Assembly (NCBI GenBank): GCA_950106755.1
Contig: OX467091.1
Span: forward strand, 8,635,538-8,699,537
DNA length: 64,000 nt
Source of the DNA: Climacium dendroides
Taxonomy: Eukaryota; Streptophyta; Bryopsida; Hypnales; Climaciaceae
Direction of reading: 5' to 3'
How positions within the stretch are numbered: the first letter of the stretch is position 1; every line of letters begins with the position of its first letter. This document shows positions 1 to 11,675 of the stretch, piece by piece. The notes under the pieces were generated by a model. It ran no database searches, was not told where the DNA came from, and was given only the letters and a program-made list of their open reading frames with translations. The translations under genes were made by a program, and so were the position numbers.

Positions 1-292
1 CAAGCCAGAGAAAACGTGATGCAGCATCGTTCGCAAGTGCATGTATTGTAACAGATGATTGCTGGTATATAGAATTCAGAGGTGCCTATGAATGATTATG
101 GGCAATTTCGTAAAAATGGCGAAATTCCATTGAAATGGCAGATTTGGGAGCAGAGAAGGCCAGAAATTTGTTGAGAGGCGGCTTGTGGGGCTGACAAACT
201 GCATATTCGGTTGGATATTTAGCATTTGTGGGATGGAATGGGGCACATGTAGGAACTCGACATGGCCCAGATAGGTGCCGCAGAGACATGGA

Positions 293-416
293 GTGGGCTT
301 TAGGTGGAAATTGGGCCTTCTTCCTTGAATGTTAGTGGGCTTAGGTGGAAATTGGGCCTTCTTCCTTGAATGTTAGTGGGCTTAGGTGGAAATTGGGCCT
401 TCTTCCTTGAATGTTA
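293..416. repeat. 41-bp tandem repeat, three copies
   Basis: Three consecutive copies (293-334, 335-375, 376-416) of a 41-bp unit beginning GTGGGCTTAGGTGGAAATTG. The first copy has one extra T; otherwise the copies read as identical. It lies outside any gene I can recognise. Identity this high implies a recent slippage or unequal-exchange event. Confidence 0.95.
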
Positions 417-3400
417 GTGCAGGAGCGGACGTTGAGAAACTTGGCCATCCAATATAAAGAGTAGTAGTTCCTAGCAATGAAGAGGAATATCAATTTATTG
501 GAGTCCCTCTATGACTGGGAAGCTTAGATTGAGGTCATGATGGAAGAACTTACAATGGAAGACTCAAGCATTTTCGCCTATTGGAAAATAGGGAAGCCAA
601 AGAGACAATGCAATGTGGGTTGTTTTTTTGGCAATTCATTAGTCTTAGGTCTTAGAGTCGTGGACTAGACTCCACGGTCTTAGAGTAAGATGGCATTGAG
701 GGTCAGTTTAGTGGACAGTATCGTTCATGGAACTTGCTACAATTTCCTCCATCACTACAAAGAAGTTTGCGTAGCCAAATGTACATGGAAGCAAAGTCCT
801 TGGAAGAAATAGATTTTCAGAAAGATTGTAGCAAACAATAGAATTTGATAGCCAACTTGCTACTTCCATGAGTGACGTTGAAACTAGCATCTATGTAGTC
901 ATTTTTCTATTACAATTTTCCCAAGGATCCTCTACAACTTGCCAAATCTTTTCGTTTCAATTTGATTGAATACTACTCACAACCAAGGCAAGCTTGATGT
1001 GATATACATTGAATAACATGATATGTTTTATTCAATAATTGAACGATCCATGCAGTTGTGGAGGCCCATTGTGGCAACAAATAGCAAATAAAACAATAGA
1101 GAAGAAAATAGTTCATTGAAATCAATGTGCGTACATGCCAATGAAAACACAATCTTTGTTCGAAGAACAAAGATTTTATTCAATTTGAATACAAATTTCT
1201 TTGAGGGATCCATCCTTGTTTACATCATTCCTAGCTTCCACTCAAAATATCTGGTGCACCAAATTTTTTCCCCACAAAGAAAGGAAGAGATAGATGAGGT
1301 AGGAAAAGTGCCATCTTGAAAAGGAGGTCTATTGATCCCTATCTTATTTGGCAAACACATGCAGGGTAGCCAATGACTAGTAGCTTTCCATATGCCAACC
1401 AATAGGGTCAGCAAATTTCCACTCCGCATTTTCCGACCATGCCTCTTGGATTGTATCCTCGCACGTGTAGGGAATCTTCATCTTGATCAACACTAATGTC
1501 GTTGAGAAGACTCTATGGGACACTATGAAGCCCATGATCAAATGTTGGTCAACAACAATGCAAACCAATGTTGGCGTTGTCTTTTTGTCGGACAAATCGT
1601 TGTTGAACTTGCACTTGTAAGGAACAAAAGTGAAAACAATGATAGGTCTTCCACAGTTATATCAAGAAGGTGTACAATAGAAGTTAGCATTCTCTTCAAA
1701 TTATGTCGTCATGTGACCTTCAGATTTGGAAATTCAGTACAAAATAGAGTAGGTGGAGCATTGATGAAATTCCAGTGCAGAATGGAGGGGGGATGAGGGT
1801 GCATTGCCATGGACACCATCCTCCTACCATTCATTCAATGGTGTACCATGTGAGCAATCGTCATCTATTGTTGATCTCCGTCACATCTTTACATTTCTAA
1901 GGGCTAAAACTAGAAACGGTCAACTTTTGTGAGGATGAGGACTAATATAAAGAAAGTTCCTATCTTAGTACTTGTTCATTGAGTACAATACAAGCAATCT
2001 AGTGAAAGTGGATTCATTCATATTGAGTAGTGCACAACCATTTTTAAATGTTTCAGCTCCTTTTGCGATGAATGTGTAAAGGTGGATATGAATGGTCCAC
2101 TATTACTTGACCACTTATGTTCTGCTTAGTGAACAAGTGCTAAGATAAAAACTCTTTGTACATGAGTCCTCGTCCCCATAAAAGTTGACAGGTTCTAGTT
2201 CTAGTCTTCAAAAGTGTAGGGGTGTGACGGAGAAAACGGATGATAGTTGCTCCCATTGTGACACCTCGAACAATATATGTTAAGGCATGTGTCTACGCCC
2301 ATGACTCCCTTCCGTCATATAAGGGAGCTTCGTCAATGTTGCACTTACTCTATCACATATCTAGAAGGACCATAGTTATTCATGTTGACAAAATTTTGGA
2401 AGAAAAAGCTAACTTCGTCTATAAATATTTGTGGCAAGAATGTGGATGGCCTATCATTGTTCATATTTTTTCTCCACACAAGCTACAAGTTCAATAATGG
2501 TCCATTCAGCATAGAGATAACATCGAAATTGGTTGGCACCACAGTTGATGAACGTTTGTCTGAGGTTCTTATAGTGCCCTTCATGGATCTTGCAATGACA
2601 TGATTGACAATAGACGCTTGTTGACGTTGGAGAAATGGTGATTCATAGATGCTTCTTGTTATTTGCAAGAGTCCCAATGTTGCAATTTCAGAGGGGGTAG
2701 ATTTGCTACAATGATGCCAATAACACTATAATTTGGGAAAGAGTGCTATGCTATGTAGTGATAAGGAACCCAAATTATTCATAACAATGTGGATATTTCT
2801 GTTTCTATATTCAATGTAGAGGATGCACTTAAATATATTACAGAGAAGAATGATGAAATAAAAACGTTTCTAGAATCCAATATTCATCTATAGTTCTATA
2901 CTTCAACTACGTTTTATATCCAAGGTAGAAGCTCTGCGCAACCTTCCATCATGACCTCTGCAAACTAGTCAAGGATGTCAACCATGATTTAGAGTAGGTG
3001 GTTTGAATTGCTTGCAGTGACATCTGAACCTCCCCACTAACTTGCTCATTCATTGCATCGGTTGCTTTGGAAGGAGGCCGGCTTTGCAAATGTGATTGGT
3101 GCACCAAAGATCCTACACAACAAATTAGCCGTGAGGGCCCATCAGACAAAAATGGCTGTTTAAGGACAATGTAATTAAGCCTAGGACATGTTTAAAGTGG
3201 AAATGGAGCACAATAGACTATTCAATGGAGAAATAATTTCTCCCCATCTTAGACTAAGTTTTAGGATAGGGCAGGAAAAAATTATTTCTCCATCAAAGTC
3301 ACCGGTTGGCCCCTACGTATCTCAATTCAACCATCTTCGTTAGCCAATGATGTGCCCACCTTATACAATATGTATAGCCCATCACATCTCGATATAGTCA

Positions 3401-3789
3401 TTGACCACATCTTCCATTTAAATTTGAGCTGATGTGATGTCCCCGACCACCTTGTCAAGGATCATGCAGCTGCCGGAAGAACCCACCCTTTCCATCATAT
3501 ACTACCACTTGGTGTGTTTGGTGCCCATTTGGGAACCGCCGGCAACATGCCCGCCCAAAGCGTGAACGCGGCGATGTTCCTACACACGCATCAATTTCCG
3601 ATGTGGGCATTAGATTTTTCATTTGTTGTTCCTCTTTCGTCTTCGATGGACAAAATAATTGTCCCTTTCTCTACTGTACTTGCCGACAAAGTTTGGATAT
3701 TCTAGTAGAAAGTGTTTGTCCTGCCATGGAGCTAGCGCACATACTCAGAGTTCCAAATTCATCTGTCTCAAGGATATTGCAAAGTGCCC
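417..3789. other. intergenic, no recognisable gene
   Basis: Only short open frames (under about 95 codons) occur, on both strands, with no family I can recognise. Base composition is somewhat less AT-rich than 5.2-8 kb. The part nearest 3,790 may hold further decayed sequence belonging to the phosphatase relic that follows, but I could not align it. Confidence 0.6.
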
Positions 3790-4560
3790 AAAAAGCACAT
3801 TTTGACATGTAATGTGACACGCTAAGAACCAATGCGAGCAGGCCTTTGAGATACAGACGCAACATCTTGGTGAGAGTGGAATCGTGTTTTCTGTCCACGT
3901 ACGATAAGGGAAATACAGCGTTGTGCACGGGGTTCAAGATGCTACTCTTGAGGAAAGAATCGATGAAGAGGGTATTAGACGAATTGACCTAGAAGATTGT
4001 GGTGACAAATGTACGGATGTCTCACACAACCTTGTATAGCACCTTCGGCCATAGTTGCTCTTCCGGATGATCAGGGAATAAGTAGGTGTTCTCCTTGATA
4101 GTAGGATTACATGAGACATGGACAGGGGGCCTTAGACAGAGTGGGTTGGGAATGTCTGGCAAGGGTTTGCACCTACACTTCCACCACAGTCACCTCTCGA
4201 TAATGGAGGTGTAGTCCTTCAGTGTGAAGATCCGCATGTAAGTGTAGTTGAACTCGCAAAAGATAAAATTGACCATGGATTTGATGATAGCAGCTAGCAG
4301 CTGGGTCCAAACAAAGACATGAAATCTCTTCTTCAAGCCGATAAGGAAGTTGCACAATTCGGGATGATACTATAGCGTGCATTCACCAAAAATGTGGTGC
4401 CTTTGAGGGTGGTAATCTTCCTCCGAGGGCTTCACCTCCACAAATAAGAAAGTTTCCTAGACGCATCCAACGTGCTCAATTTGGATAAAGACCCCTTCCA
4501 ACTCCAAAAGGACAAAATAACTAAACATAGGCAAAGTGACAAAAGGGGCAATTGCGAACA
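3790..4560 (-). pseudogene. decayed FCP1/NIF-like HAD phosphatase domain
   Basis: One minus-strand reading frame runs through the whole stretch but is broken by five in-frame stops, so this is a relic. The order of motifs matches FCP1-like (NLI-interacting-factor, HAD superfamily) phosphatases. First comes a strand ending in FVLLELEGVF where the family has DLDGV/T (the catalytic aspartates are now Glu). Next is HPELCNFLIGLKKRFHVFVW, like the RPGxxxFLxxLxxxFxVxVWT segment. Then NTLFIDS and NPVHNAVFPLSY, like the conserved IDDSPxK...NPxNxIFPxxY block, and finally a DSTLTKMLRLYLKGL tail. The family dephosphorylates phosphoserine, often on the RNA polymerase II CTD. This copy cannot be active: both aspartates of the first motif are lost and the frame is interrupted. 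The absence of obvious introns would suit a retrocopy or a transposon-dispersed family. Family assignment is from memory of the motif pattern, not from a search. Confidence 0.6.
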
Positions 4561-4743
4561 CCGGCAACGGAGTCTGCATATGCAAATTCCCTTACTCAAA
4601 GTCCTCTTTTTTATGAACAAATAGAATCTACAACAATGAACATGTGACTCTTGACAACCCCACATGCTTGCCTTGCTAAGAGAGAGATGTCGGCCCCCTC
4701 TCTATGAAGATCCTATTTCTAACTTGAATTAGATGTCCGTTTC

Positions 4744-5184
4744 CTATAAACTATCTAGGTAAGCGCTGGATAGAGATAATGAGTAGAGTGTTGCAAAGAC
4801 ATGGAGTTTCACCTTTCTTACATCCATGGGAGTGGTGGCCGTGACAGGCGGTGCTGGTGATACTAGGACAGCGTGAGTATCAACATCTCCCAGAGAGGAA
4901 GGCACCAACTTCTTAGGTATTAGAGTGGTGACCACAACAACAACAGGAGCGTCAATATTTGCAAGGGAGGGAGACACTAAGCTCTCATGCATCAAAGTGG
5001 CGACTTTCAAGTTGAACAGAGGGACGACCTCAGCAACAGCAAAAGTAGCAACAGAAGAACCAACTTCTATACAGATGGAAGGATTGACTTCATCATTTCT
5101 CGGGATGTCGATCAACATTAACATTGTTCGCTCACAAGGAAGAGAACCCCTAGGGACTAATGTTGAAACGAGAAGTGGGGACAA
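4744..5184 (-). pseudogene. 146-codon open frame, possible N-terminal part of the phosphatase relic
   Basis: A Val/Pro/Ser/Thr-rich frame directly upstream (minus strand) of the FCP1-like relic. It contains short runs such as VVVVVTTLIP and VSPAPPVTATTP and no domain I recognise. Low-complexity N-terminal regions are common ahead of FCP1-like domains, so it may be the remains of the same ancestral gene; the gap between the two is about 180 bp. It could equally be a chance frame. Confidence 0.22.
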
Positions 5185-5215
5185 CGGAGACTCATTGTCA
5201 CATGCCAGAGCCTAA

Positions 5216-8022
5216 GGTTTGATCCCCAACCTTTGCTTGTGCAAACCACATTCTCCAATCAATATACCATGTTTAAATTCACATGTGCACATACATATAA
5301 CAAATAAATACTTATAAAATCTATTGGACTTTTATTGATTTGGTAGAAACAAATTTGAAGTGCCTAAAAGAACATAAATCTTATGGCATTTTTACAAAAT
5401 TTTGTTCAATTAATCAAGTCATGACCACTAACCACCAATGCCCATAACAACATATAAGTGTTAACCTTTTATTTTTTTTCATACTTTTCTAGCTAGTATT
5501 AATATAGGATTCACCACTTGAGGAACTTAAAGAGTTATAAACTTCATACTACTTCTAGAAAATTATGTTCTAATTGGTGATGTAGATTTTGTATTTCATC
5601 GGTGAGTTTGATTTATTGCATTTTGAAGTCTATTGATGGAATTTTTGTTTATTAATTTTGGTAGTAGTATGTATAAACTACCACCAAATTAACTTATTTG
5701 TGGATAGTATTATTACTTTGATATCTTGGTTTGCACAAATTTTAAATAGTAATACTTTCATATATTAGTGTTACATGCATTGATAGAATTCATCATGGAA
5801 TCTTGGAGTGATATTGGTCTATTTGTGAGAGTTCTATATTAAAGAGATTTGAAATAGAATCAAAATTGATAAATATATTTAAAAGGGTATATTGATGAAT
5901 GACGGTGCTTTTCAATGTAAACTATCAATCTTTTGCCATAAATTTTGAATTGCTTTAGAACTAATTTTGCATTTTTTTGTTCTCCAAGTTTTAGAAATAT
6001 TCTATGCTTGATCTTCCAAGTATAAATTTTTTTTTAAAGAAACCTCCTACTCCTATTCCAAAATGATCTTGATATTGGCATGGATTTGTTGTTTATAAAA
6101 GATCTTCATCTTGTGTGATGTGGAAGGAAGGGCCCAAAAATGACATCTTGGAGATTATACAATACATCATTGTAGATTGGTTAGACTTCCTTATTATGGA
6201 TTGAGAAATTATCTTCAGCCTCCAAGCTGACCCTAAATTTGGCCATCACCTTTCTAATCAAAATCCAAGTAGGGCTAGAACCTAATCTTCTTCCCAAGGG
6301 TTACTAAGCAAAGTAGGCATCCACATACAGGGCAAAAAATACACCACATTGGCCAAATCAATGGCCATTAGTGCTCCCTCAAATGGCCGTACAAATCCCA
6401 TTCTTTACCATTCCAAACTTCTCCAAAAGTTTAGTTTCTAGAATATTATTTATAAGTCAAAATGGATTTTAAAAATTATTTTTTTCAAGTTCATTTGGGA
6501 ACATTTTGTTGAAGAAGCAAGAACATTTGAGATTGGAAGGAGTATCATTCATTGATTTTACTAAGAAATGTATTGGCTCCTTCCAACTCTCCAACTTATA
6601 TTGTTTACCAAGACTTTTGTCCAATTTCTTGAAGTCACACATTAGTTATAGTGGATTTGACCAAATTTGGAATTTGATCATAAAGGCTATTTGAATGATG
6701 AATTGCGCACATCTACAATAACTCACCAAACATTTCTTGGTTTGTGAGTGAAGAAGACCTCATTCAAATGATTATTTTGGTCAACATATTTTTCCTCAAT
6801 GGTTGGATAGTATATCATCACTTAGGTCTATCCATTCTATCTTCCAATATTCAAATACATATGACCTTGGATTCCAACAAATGTTTGAAAAGTGATAATT
6901 TCATTGATTGTTCATAGTTTTAGAATATAAAAGATAATTTCAAATAGCTCAAAGATTCATTCCAAGGAATCACTTAGTGTATCTATAAGAAACCACGTGA
7001 GTTCAAGTGAGTTTTTAGACCCCTATATACTTTTTAATAAATTACAATTTCAATCTATAGTTCTGAACTTTGTTTAATATTGACTAAAAGTTTAGGGTGC
7101 CAAAAATTCCCAACTCAAATAATATATGAAATAGTATCTAGAATAGGTTGAAAAATGAACTAAAATGGCATGTTTTTCAACTCAAATATTTATAGAGAAC
7201 ACATTTAGATGACCATTGCATCACTATTTAGGGAAAATGAACTTTGAATAGAGAATTATTTTTAACAATTTTATGTTCATTTTTTAGATAATTCTTTTTG
7301 ACATAAAAATGATAAATAGGGGTATGAAAATTATTTTCAGATTTATAGTGTATTTTTTTTCTTCAAATTTTTTTAACTAATTATAGTTAACAAATAAAAA
7401 TACCAATAATTCACAATATAAACTTTCAAAGTAGAGGATTTTCCTTATATTTTTTTGCTTTTCTTTTTATTTAAATTTTAGTACATAAAATAGGGGGTTA
7501 AAAATCTTAGGGCATGTAGTTTCTAATGGACACTCTAAATGATCTCCCTATGAGATTCATGCATTGATTCCCAATGTGGAAATGTGTGGCTAAATGTGAG
7601 TATAAAGAGCAATGCTATCTTCAAATCTCAATCTACCAATATCCAAAATTGCCAAATTGATAAATTGTCTTTGCAAAGTTTTCCTTCTCTACCCCAAATA
7701 CAACATGCAAGTATATTATGCAATTGAATTTATAGCAAAATGAAAGTTCCATGGAATACTATCACCTAATACAACTAAATCTTCCTACTTCATCAAAAAG
7801 ATGTATCTAATGGTGTAATCTTGCTAACTTGAAATATACATCTCCTTGCTTCTTCAAACTACAATAATTTTGTTCACATTTAGTTAAATAAATATATGAG
7901 CTATAACTCAAGAATATACATTTGAAGTGACAATGAAGGAACAAATCAATAAGAAAATTTGATATTACTTCAAAATTGATAACAACCTCTTATTAAAAGC
8001 ATGGTTTAGCAAATCAACTTGA
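5216..8022. other. AT-rich intergenic DNA, no gene seen
   Basis: About 2.8 kb of AT-rich sequence with no open frame above 65 codons and no family that I can recognise. Minus-strand translations around 6.2-6.4 kb give short stretches that vaguely recall retroelement protein, but too weakly to call. Confidence 0.6.
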
Positions 8023-9835
8023 CTACATTTCTATGAAATGTTTATTAGAAACAGATCCATTTGCCAAATTGGTAGCCTCCCATTGAGGCATTGTTGTCAT
8101 TAATAATATTGGGTATTCATTAGCCTCTTGAACCATCACTAATTGGTATTGGGGAGGCAATTCTTCATCAATGCCAAACAATCTACAATACAAGTATACA
8201 AAAGCCATTAGGGAGGGCAATCATAGCTTCCTATATGCTTCATTCTAAAAAATGAGTTGCATTCATGCGGGCATTCATACGTTAAATGTAATAAACTACA
8301 TGAAGATAGAAACAATCGTACAATTTTCCTTGTTTTCATCAAAAAAAACCTAATTCACAATATAAATAGGATTAGAGATATTATGATTAGTTTGAAGAAA
8401 TCAAATAGACTAGATATCAACAATGAAGTAAATAAACAAGGCAATTACTTAATAATGATTTAAAGAAGATCAAATTAAATACTTCACAATTTAGCAAAAT
8501 CTTTGTGATTACACTAAAACATAAGAACTCATAAGGAATCCAAATATCCAAAGATGAATATTTAAAAAAAATAAGTACAAATTGACCTAGATTAAGAAAT
8601 TACAAGAACCTGAATTGGCATTGTCTTATAGAGATTGTCTTTATTATATCCACAATCCTAGAGAATGTAGGTCGCAAGCTTGGATCTTGCTCCCAACATT
8701 TGGTGATCAAGTCCTTCACTCCATCATCCAAGTCACTTGGCAATTGAGGTCTTTTACCCTCAATTACAAGTTGACGATCATCTTTGATATTTCTAAGCTC
8801 ATCAGCAAATGGAATTCGCCCCGTCACTATTTCAAAGCAAGTCATACCATAACTATACACATCGGCCTTCTTCCATTGCTCATTTGTAAAAGTGCTTGCA
8901 TTCTCTGGTGTTGCCAATATCTCTGGTGCTCTCCAAAATCCAGTTCCCAAAACTCCAATTGAACATTCAAAATCAGCTACACAAATGTGTACATACTTCC
9001 CAATACATCTGTAATCTTCAGCAATAGATGTACTTCCCAATTTCGATGATAGAAGAACATTAGAAGCTTTTAAATCCCTATGGGAAACGCCCTTCTCATG
9101 CAAATCTAGCATTTGCCGTGCAATTCCGAATATGAAGTCTAAAGATTGCAAGTTCTCCCCATTGCCCTCCTCCCAACCATTGTAGGGAAATGGCGGACCT
9201 TCAATACCATTCACATTCTTTTTCTGCATGGCTTGGTCAATCAACTTGCGCAAGTCACCCCAACATCTAACCATCAGAAACGCAAACCTACCATCCCTCA
9301 ACATACCCGCGTGGTAAATGCATTGCCTAACATCTTCGTTGAGGACTTGATGTGGCCACGATTTGTGCAAATCTCGTAGTGACATTCCTCTCTCAAACAC
9401 CTTCATCAAACAATGTGTCGAACCCACGACTTCATAGATTTCTCCTTGTCCACCCTGCGCAATCATGCGACCCAAAACACAATCTTCTAGGTCATCTCCA
9501 AACAAAGAAGGATACTCTTCCCTGAACTGCTTCAACAGTTTCCTGTTTTCTCGATTCAGTTCTTTCTCCTCGGCCGACTGCGGCGCAACCTCAACGCGCC
9601 TCACTTCGCTCCAATGCGACTTCGAAAACTCGATCTCCAGGGCAATGTCGTCAGAGAATTGGCCTCTGCCGCGCGTCATCGCCTTGCAGCGTGCAGAATA
9701 GTATTCCGACCTCCCGGAAGTGGACGCCCCCTCAGCGGGCAAGCTCGGGTCTAACTCGGCAACTGCGTCATTTTCTGTGCACAGAGACTCTTCTGCCTTC
9801 GGAATGTAGAAACAACACGAGGAATTTGCGCCCAT
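8023..9835 (-). CDS. N-myristoylated TKL-type protein kinase with DFE motif
   Basis: Predicted exons are 9835-8610 and 8182-8023, giving 461 residues. The start at 9835 is preferred over the in-frame ATG at 9871 because it begins MGANSSCC, a classic N-myristoylation signal (Gly2, Ser6) followed by palmitoylatable Cys7-Cys8, implying membrane anchoring. The kinase domain fills the C-terminal two thirds: glycine-loop region AQGGQGEIYE, LMKVF lysine, HRDLKASN catalytic loop, DFE where most kinases have DFG, GTGFWRAPEIL, DVYSYGMTCFEIVTG, and a CWEQDPSLRPTF end typical of TKL kinases. It likely phosphorylates Ser/Thr; the substrate is unknown. Without splicing the frame stops at 8600. A donor CAG|GTTCTT at 8609 and an acceptor TTGTAG at 8183 keep the frame and add a 53-residue tail starting at RLFGIDEELPPQ. 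This intron is my inference. A broken paralogue lies at 62.7 kb. The DFE change may alter Mg binding. Confidence 0.85.
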
Positions 9836-10373
9836 GATCACCTTCCTCTCGCTCGCGCCGAACCGCAACAAACTGGATTCTGTGCCTGGAAGACAACCAA
9901 GGCTTCACCACGTCGAAGCCACAGATAGATGCAAACGATGTCACGCGGAAGACTGTAACATACCGACAATTGAGCGGAGAGGGATTTAAGAGCGCAACTG
10001 TACCCTGAAGAAAAACATGCGGACGGCAAAGCGTGAACCCACGTCTGGAGTGAAGATCTCGATGGAAAATCTCGCCACACTGACACGAACTACAAGATTG
10101 TAGGTTCTCTCAAAGTTCCTCGCTTCCGTATACAGATCTGGCGAAAAACTTGATAGCAGAACCCTAGCAAGTGGGGACAACCGCACTTGCAACTGGACCA
10201 GCAAGAAAAGGAGATAAAATGGAGGAGGATTCGGCTTGCACTCACACGATCGTCAAAGACTTGGAGAGAAGTGCAATGAAGAAGACTCCAAGCCAAGTAC
10301 TGCTGCAGAAAGGGTGTCCGTTTGATTACTGTAGAGGGGTTGTAAGGGGAGCAAGGCTGGCCTATCTGCCAAA
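9836..10373. other. kinase 5' flank, GC-richer
   Basis: Upstream of the minus-strand kinase gene the sequence becomes noticeably GC-richer with many CpG, as expected of a promoter and 5' leader. An in-frame upstream ATG at 9871 would add 12 residues. I found no clear TATA box and no other coding family here. Confidence 0.4.
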
Positions 10374-10421
10374 CAGTGCTCACGCATTATCCGGGCCTGG
10401 CCGTCTCTCACTGCTCTTAAA
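10374..10421 (+). repeat. diverged direct repeat, copy 1
   Basis: About 48 bp beginning CAGTGCTCACGC and containing GCCTGGCCGT, repeated imperfectly at 11333-11380. In the plus frame both copies encode SAHA-x-S-x-PGR-x-SL, so differences fall mostly at positions that spare this peptide pattern. The surrounding frame is 99 codons but has no recognised family. Confidence 0.6.
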
Positions 10422-10925
10422 AGGTAGATGCCAAACACCTTTTCGTTTTGGGGGGTGGCAGCTTCCTTGAAGTTTGATTTGACTTTCTTTGTTTAAAATA
10501 GTCTTTGAACTCTTCTGGTGTTTTTCTTGGGGAGTTGATTTTCACGTCTTCCATAGTTCACACACTTGGGCTAAAAGGTCCAGCTTTTTCTGGAACAGAG
10601 TCTCAGAGGTGTTGGGTTTGAAACAAACACAGATGGAGTGAGTGGAATGCAGATTAGGCAGACTGGTTTGGGGGAATTAAAATAGAGGTAGAAGTGATAA
10701 CAAATTCCCTGGTGCACATAACCTGTCTCCTTCATACTGTTCCTTCCAATTTCATGAAGCAATCTGCTTTTTTACAGTGTAGTGGAGAAATTTGCTCAGG
10801 CTCGATCGAGGAGCTTGTGATTGTTGACCTTTCGAGTTTCTCTCGATCGGTAAAAGTTTGTGGGGTTTGAAATTGGAATAAGTTGGTTGTTGTCAAGCCT
10901 GGTCGATTGCATCTCCGAGCTTTCA

Positions 10926-11111
10926 ATGCTGACCGCCAGACAATTAAGAGAGTTAGAAAAGGAGAAGGAAGAATCTCTCAGCTCATACCCTGAAGGTTGG
11001 TGTGAAGAACATCCAGGTGCGTTCCCAGTCGATGCGGTTATTGTGAGCTATGAGAAATGGGAAGGCGTACCTCGCCAACGGGCGGTTGATGACAGACAAG
11101 GGATGAACTAG
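10926..11111 (+). CDS. unrecognised small ORF (61 residues)
   Basis: Starts MLTARQLRELEKEKEE and continues into a mixed charged/hydrophobic stretch with SYPEGWCEEHPGAFPVDAV; stops at 11111. A longer frame in the same register begins at 10860. Composition is protein-like (an amphipathic charged helix at the start, then a Trp/Cys/Pro-containing segment) and the local GC content is gene-like. I do not recognise any domain, and no splice partners could be established. It may be an exon of a larger gene, or chance. Confidence 0.2.
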   Translation: MLTARQLRELEKEKEESLSSYPEGWCEEHPGAFPVDAVIVSYEKWEGVPRQRAVDDRQGMN

Positions 11112-11332
11112 CTCTTTCAAATGCTACTGTCGATTTCCGCATCCAGATTTTGGTGGATCGATTAGAGCGGTGATGAATTGAAAGCTGATTTGGAATTGTT
11201 TTCTAGCAATTTCCTTAATAGCGATTTTTCAAACTGCTTTGCATGCTTTTTAAGCGCATACGGTAACAGGGATTGCAATGGCAATCTGTTAGATACCGAC
11301 TTTACATGCAGACCTGGTGACCTGTTCTCACG

Positions 11333-11380
11333 CAGTGCTCACGCTTTTTCCAAGCCTGGACGTTTCTCATTGTTCTCAAG
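11333..11380 (+). repeat. diverged direct repeat, copy 2
   Basis: Second copy of the motif at 10374-10421, about 960 bp downstream in the same orientation, roughly 80% identical by eye. Here too the plus frame reads RSAHAFSKPGRFSLFS. Confidence 0.6.
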
Positions 11381-11554
11381 GGTGTCCAAGGTTCGCACCG
11401 CGTCTTCTGCGAGCCCTTCATTAGTGCCCTAACCAGCTGTCCAGTATTTGGAGTGGAATTGTCATTCCGAGGGTAGTGAGCTGGTGGCCCAACTTCCTGT
11501 TGTCTTGAACAAGATTAAGACTAGGAAGCAGGAATATAGACTTCTTGCAAACTC

Positions 11555-11675
11555 GCCTTCTTTTCGAAACACGGACTCACTGTGGGTACGAAACAGGGCA
11601 GCAGAGGATCATCAGGATTTTCACCAATCCAACCAAATTCGCACCCACAGTGAGACCGTGTTTCGAAAAGAATGC
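11555..11675. repeat. hairpin with 38-bp arms
   Basis: Arms 11555-11592 and 11638-11675 are reverse complements with three mismatches, separated by a 45-bp loop; the core reads TTTTCGAAACACGG on one side and its complement on the other. Transcribed, it would fold into a stem of miRNA-precursor size. It may also be a short foldback element. Confidence 0.85.

Noticed and set aside
6180..6420. Faint retroelement-like peptide on the minus strand
   Set aside because: Only scattered residues look familiar and stops interrupt it; too weak to name a family.
8615..8962. 115-codon plus-strand frame antisense to the kinase
   Set aside because: Antisense to a well-supported kinase domain; no family of its own.
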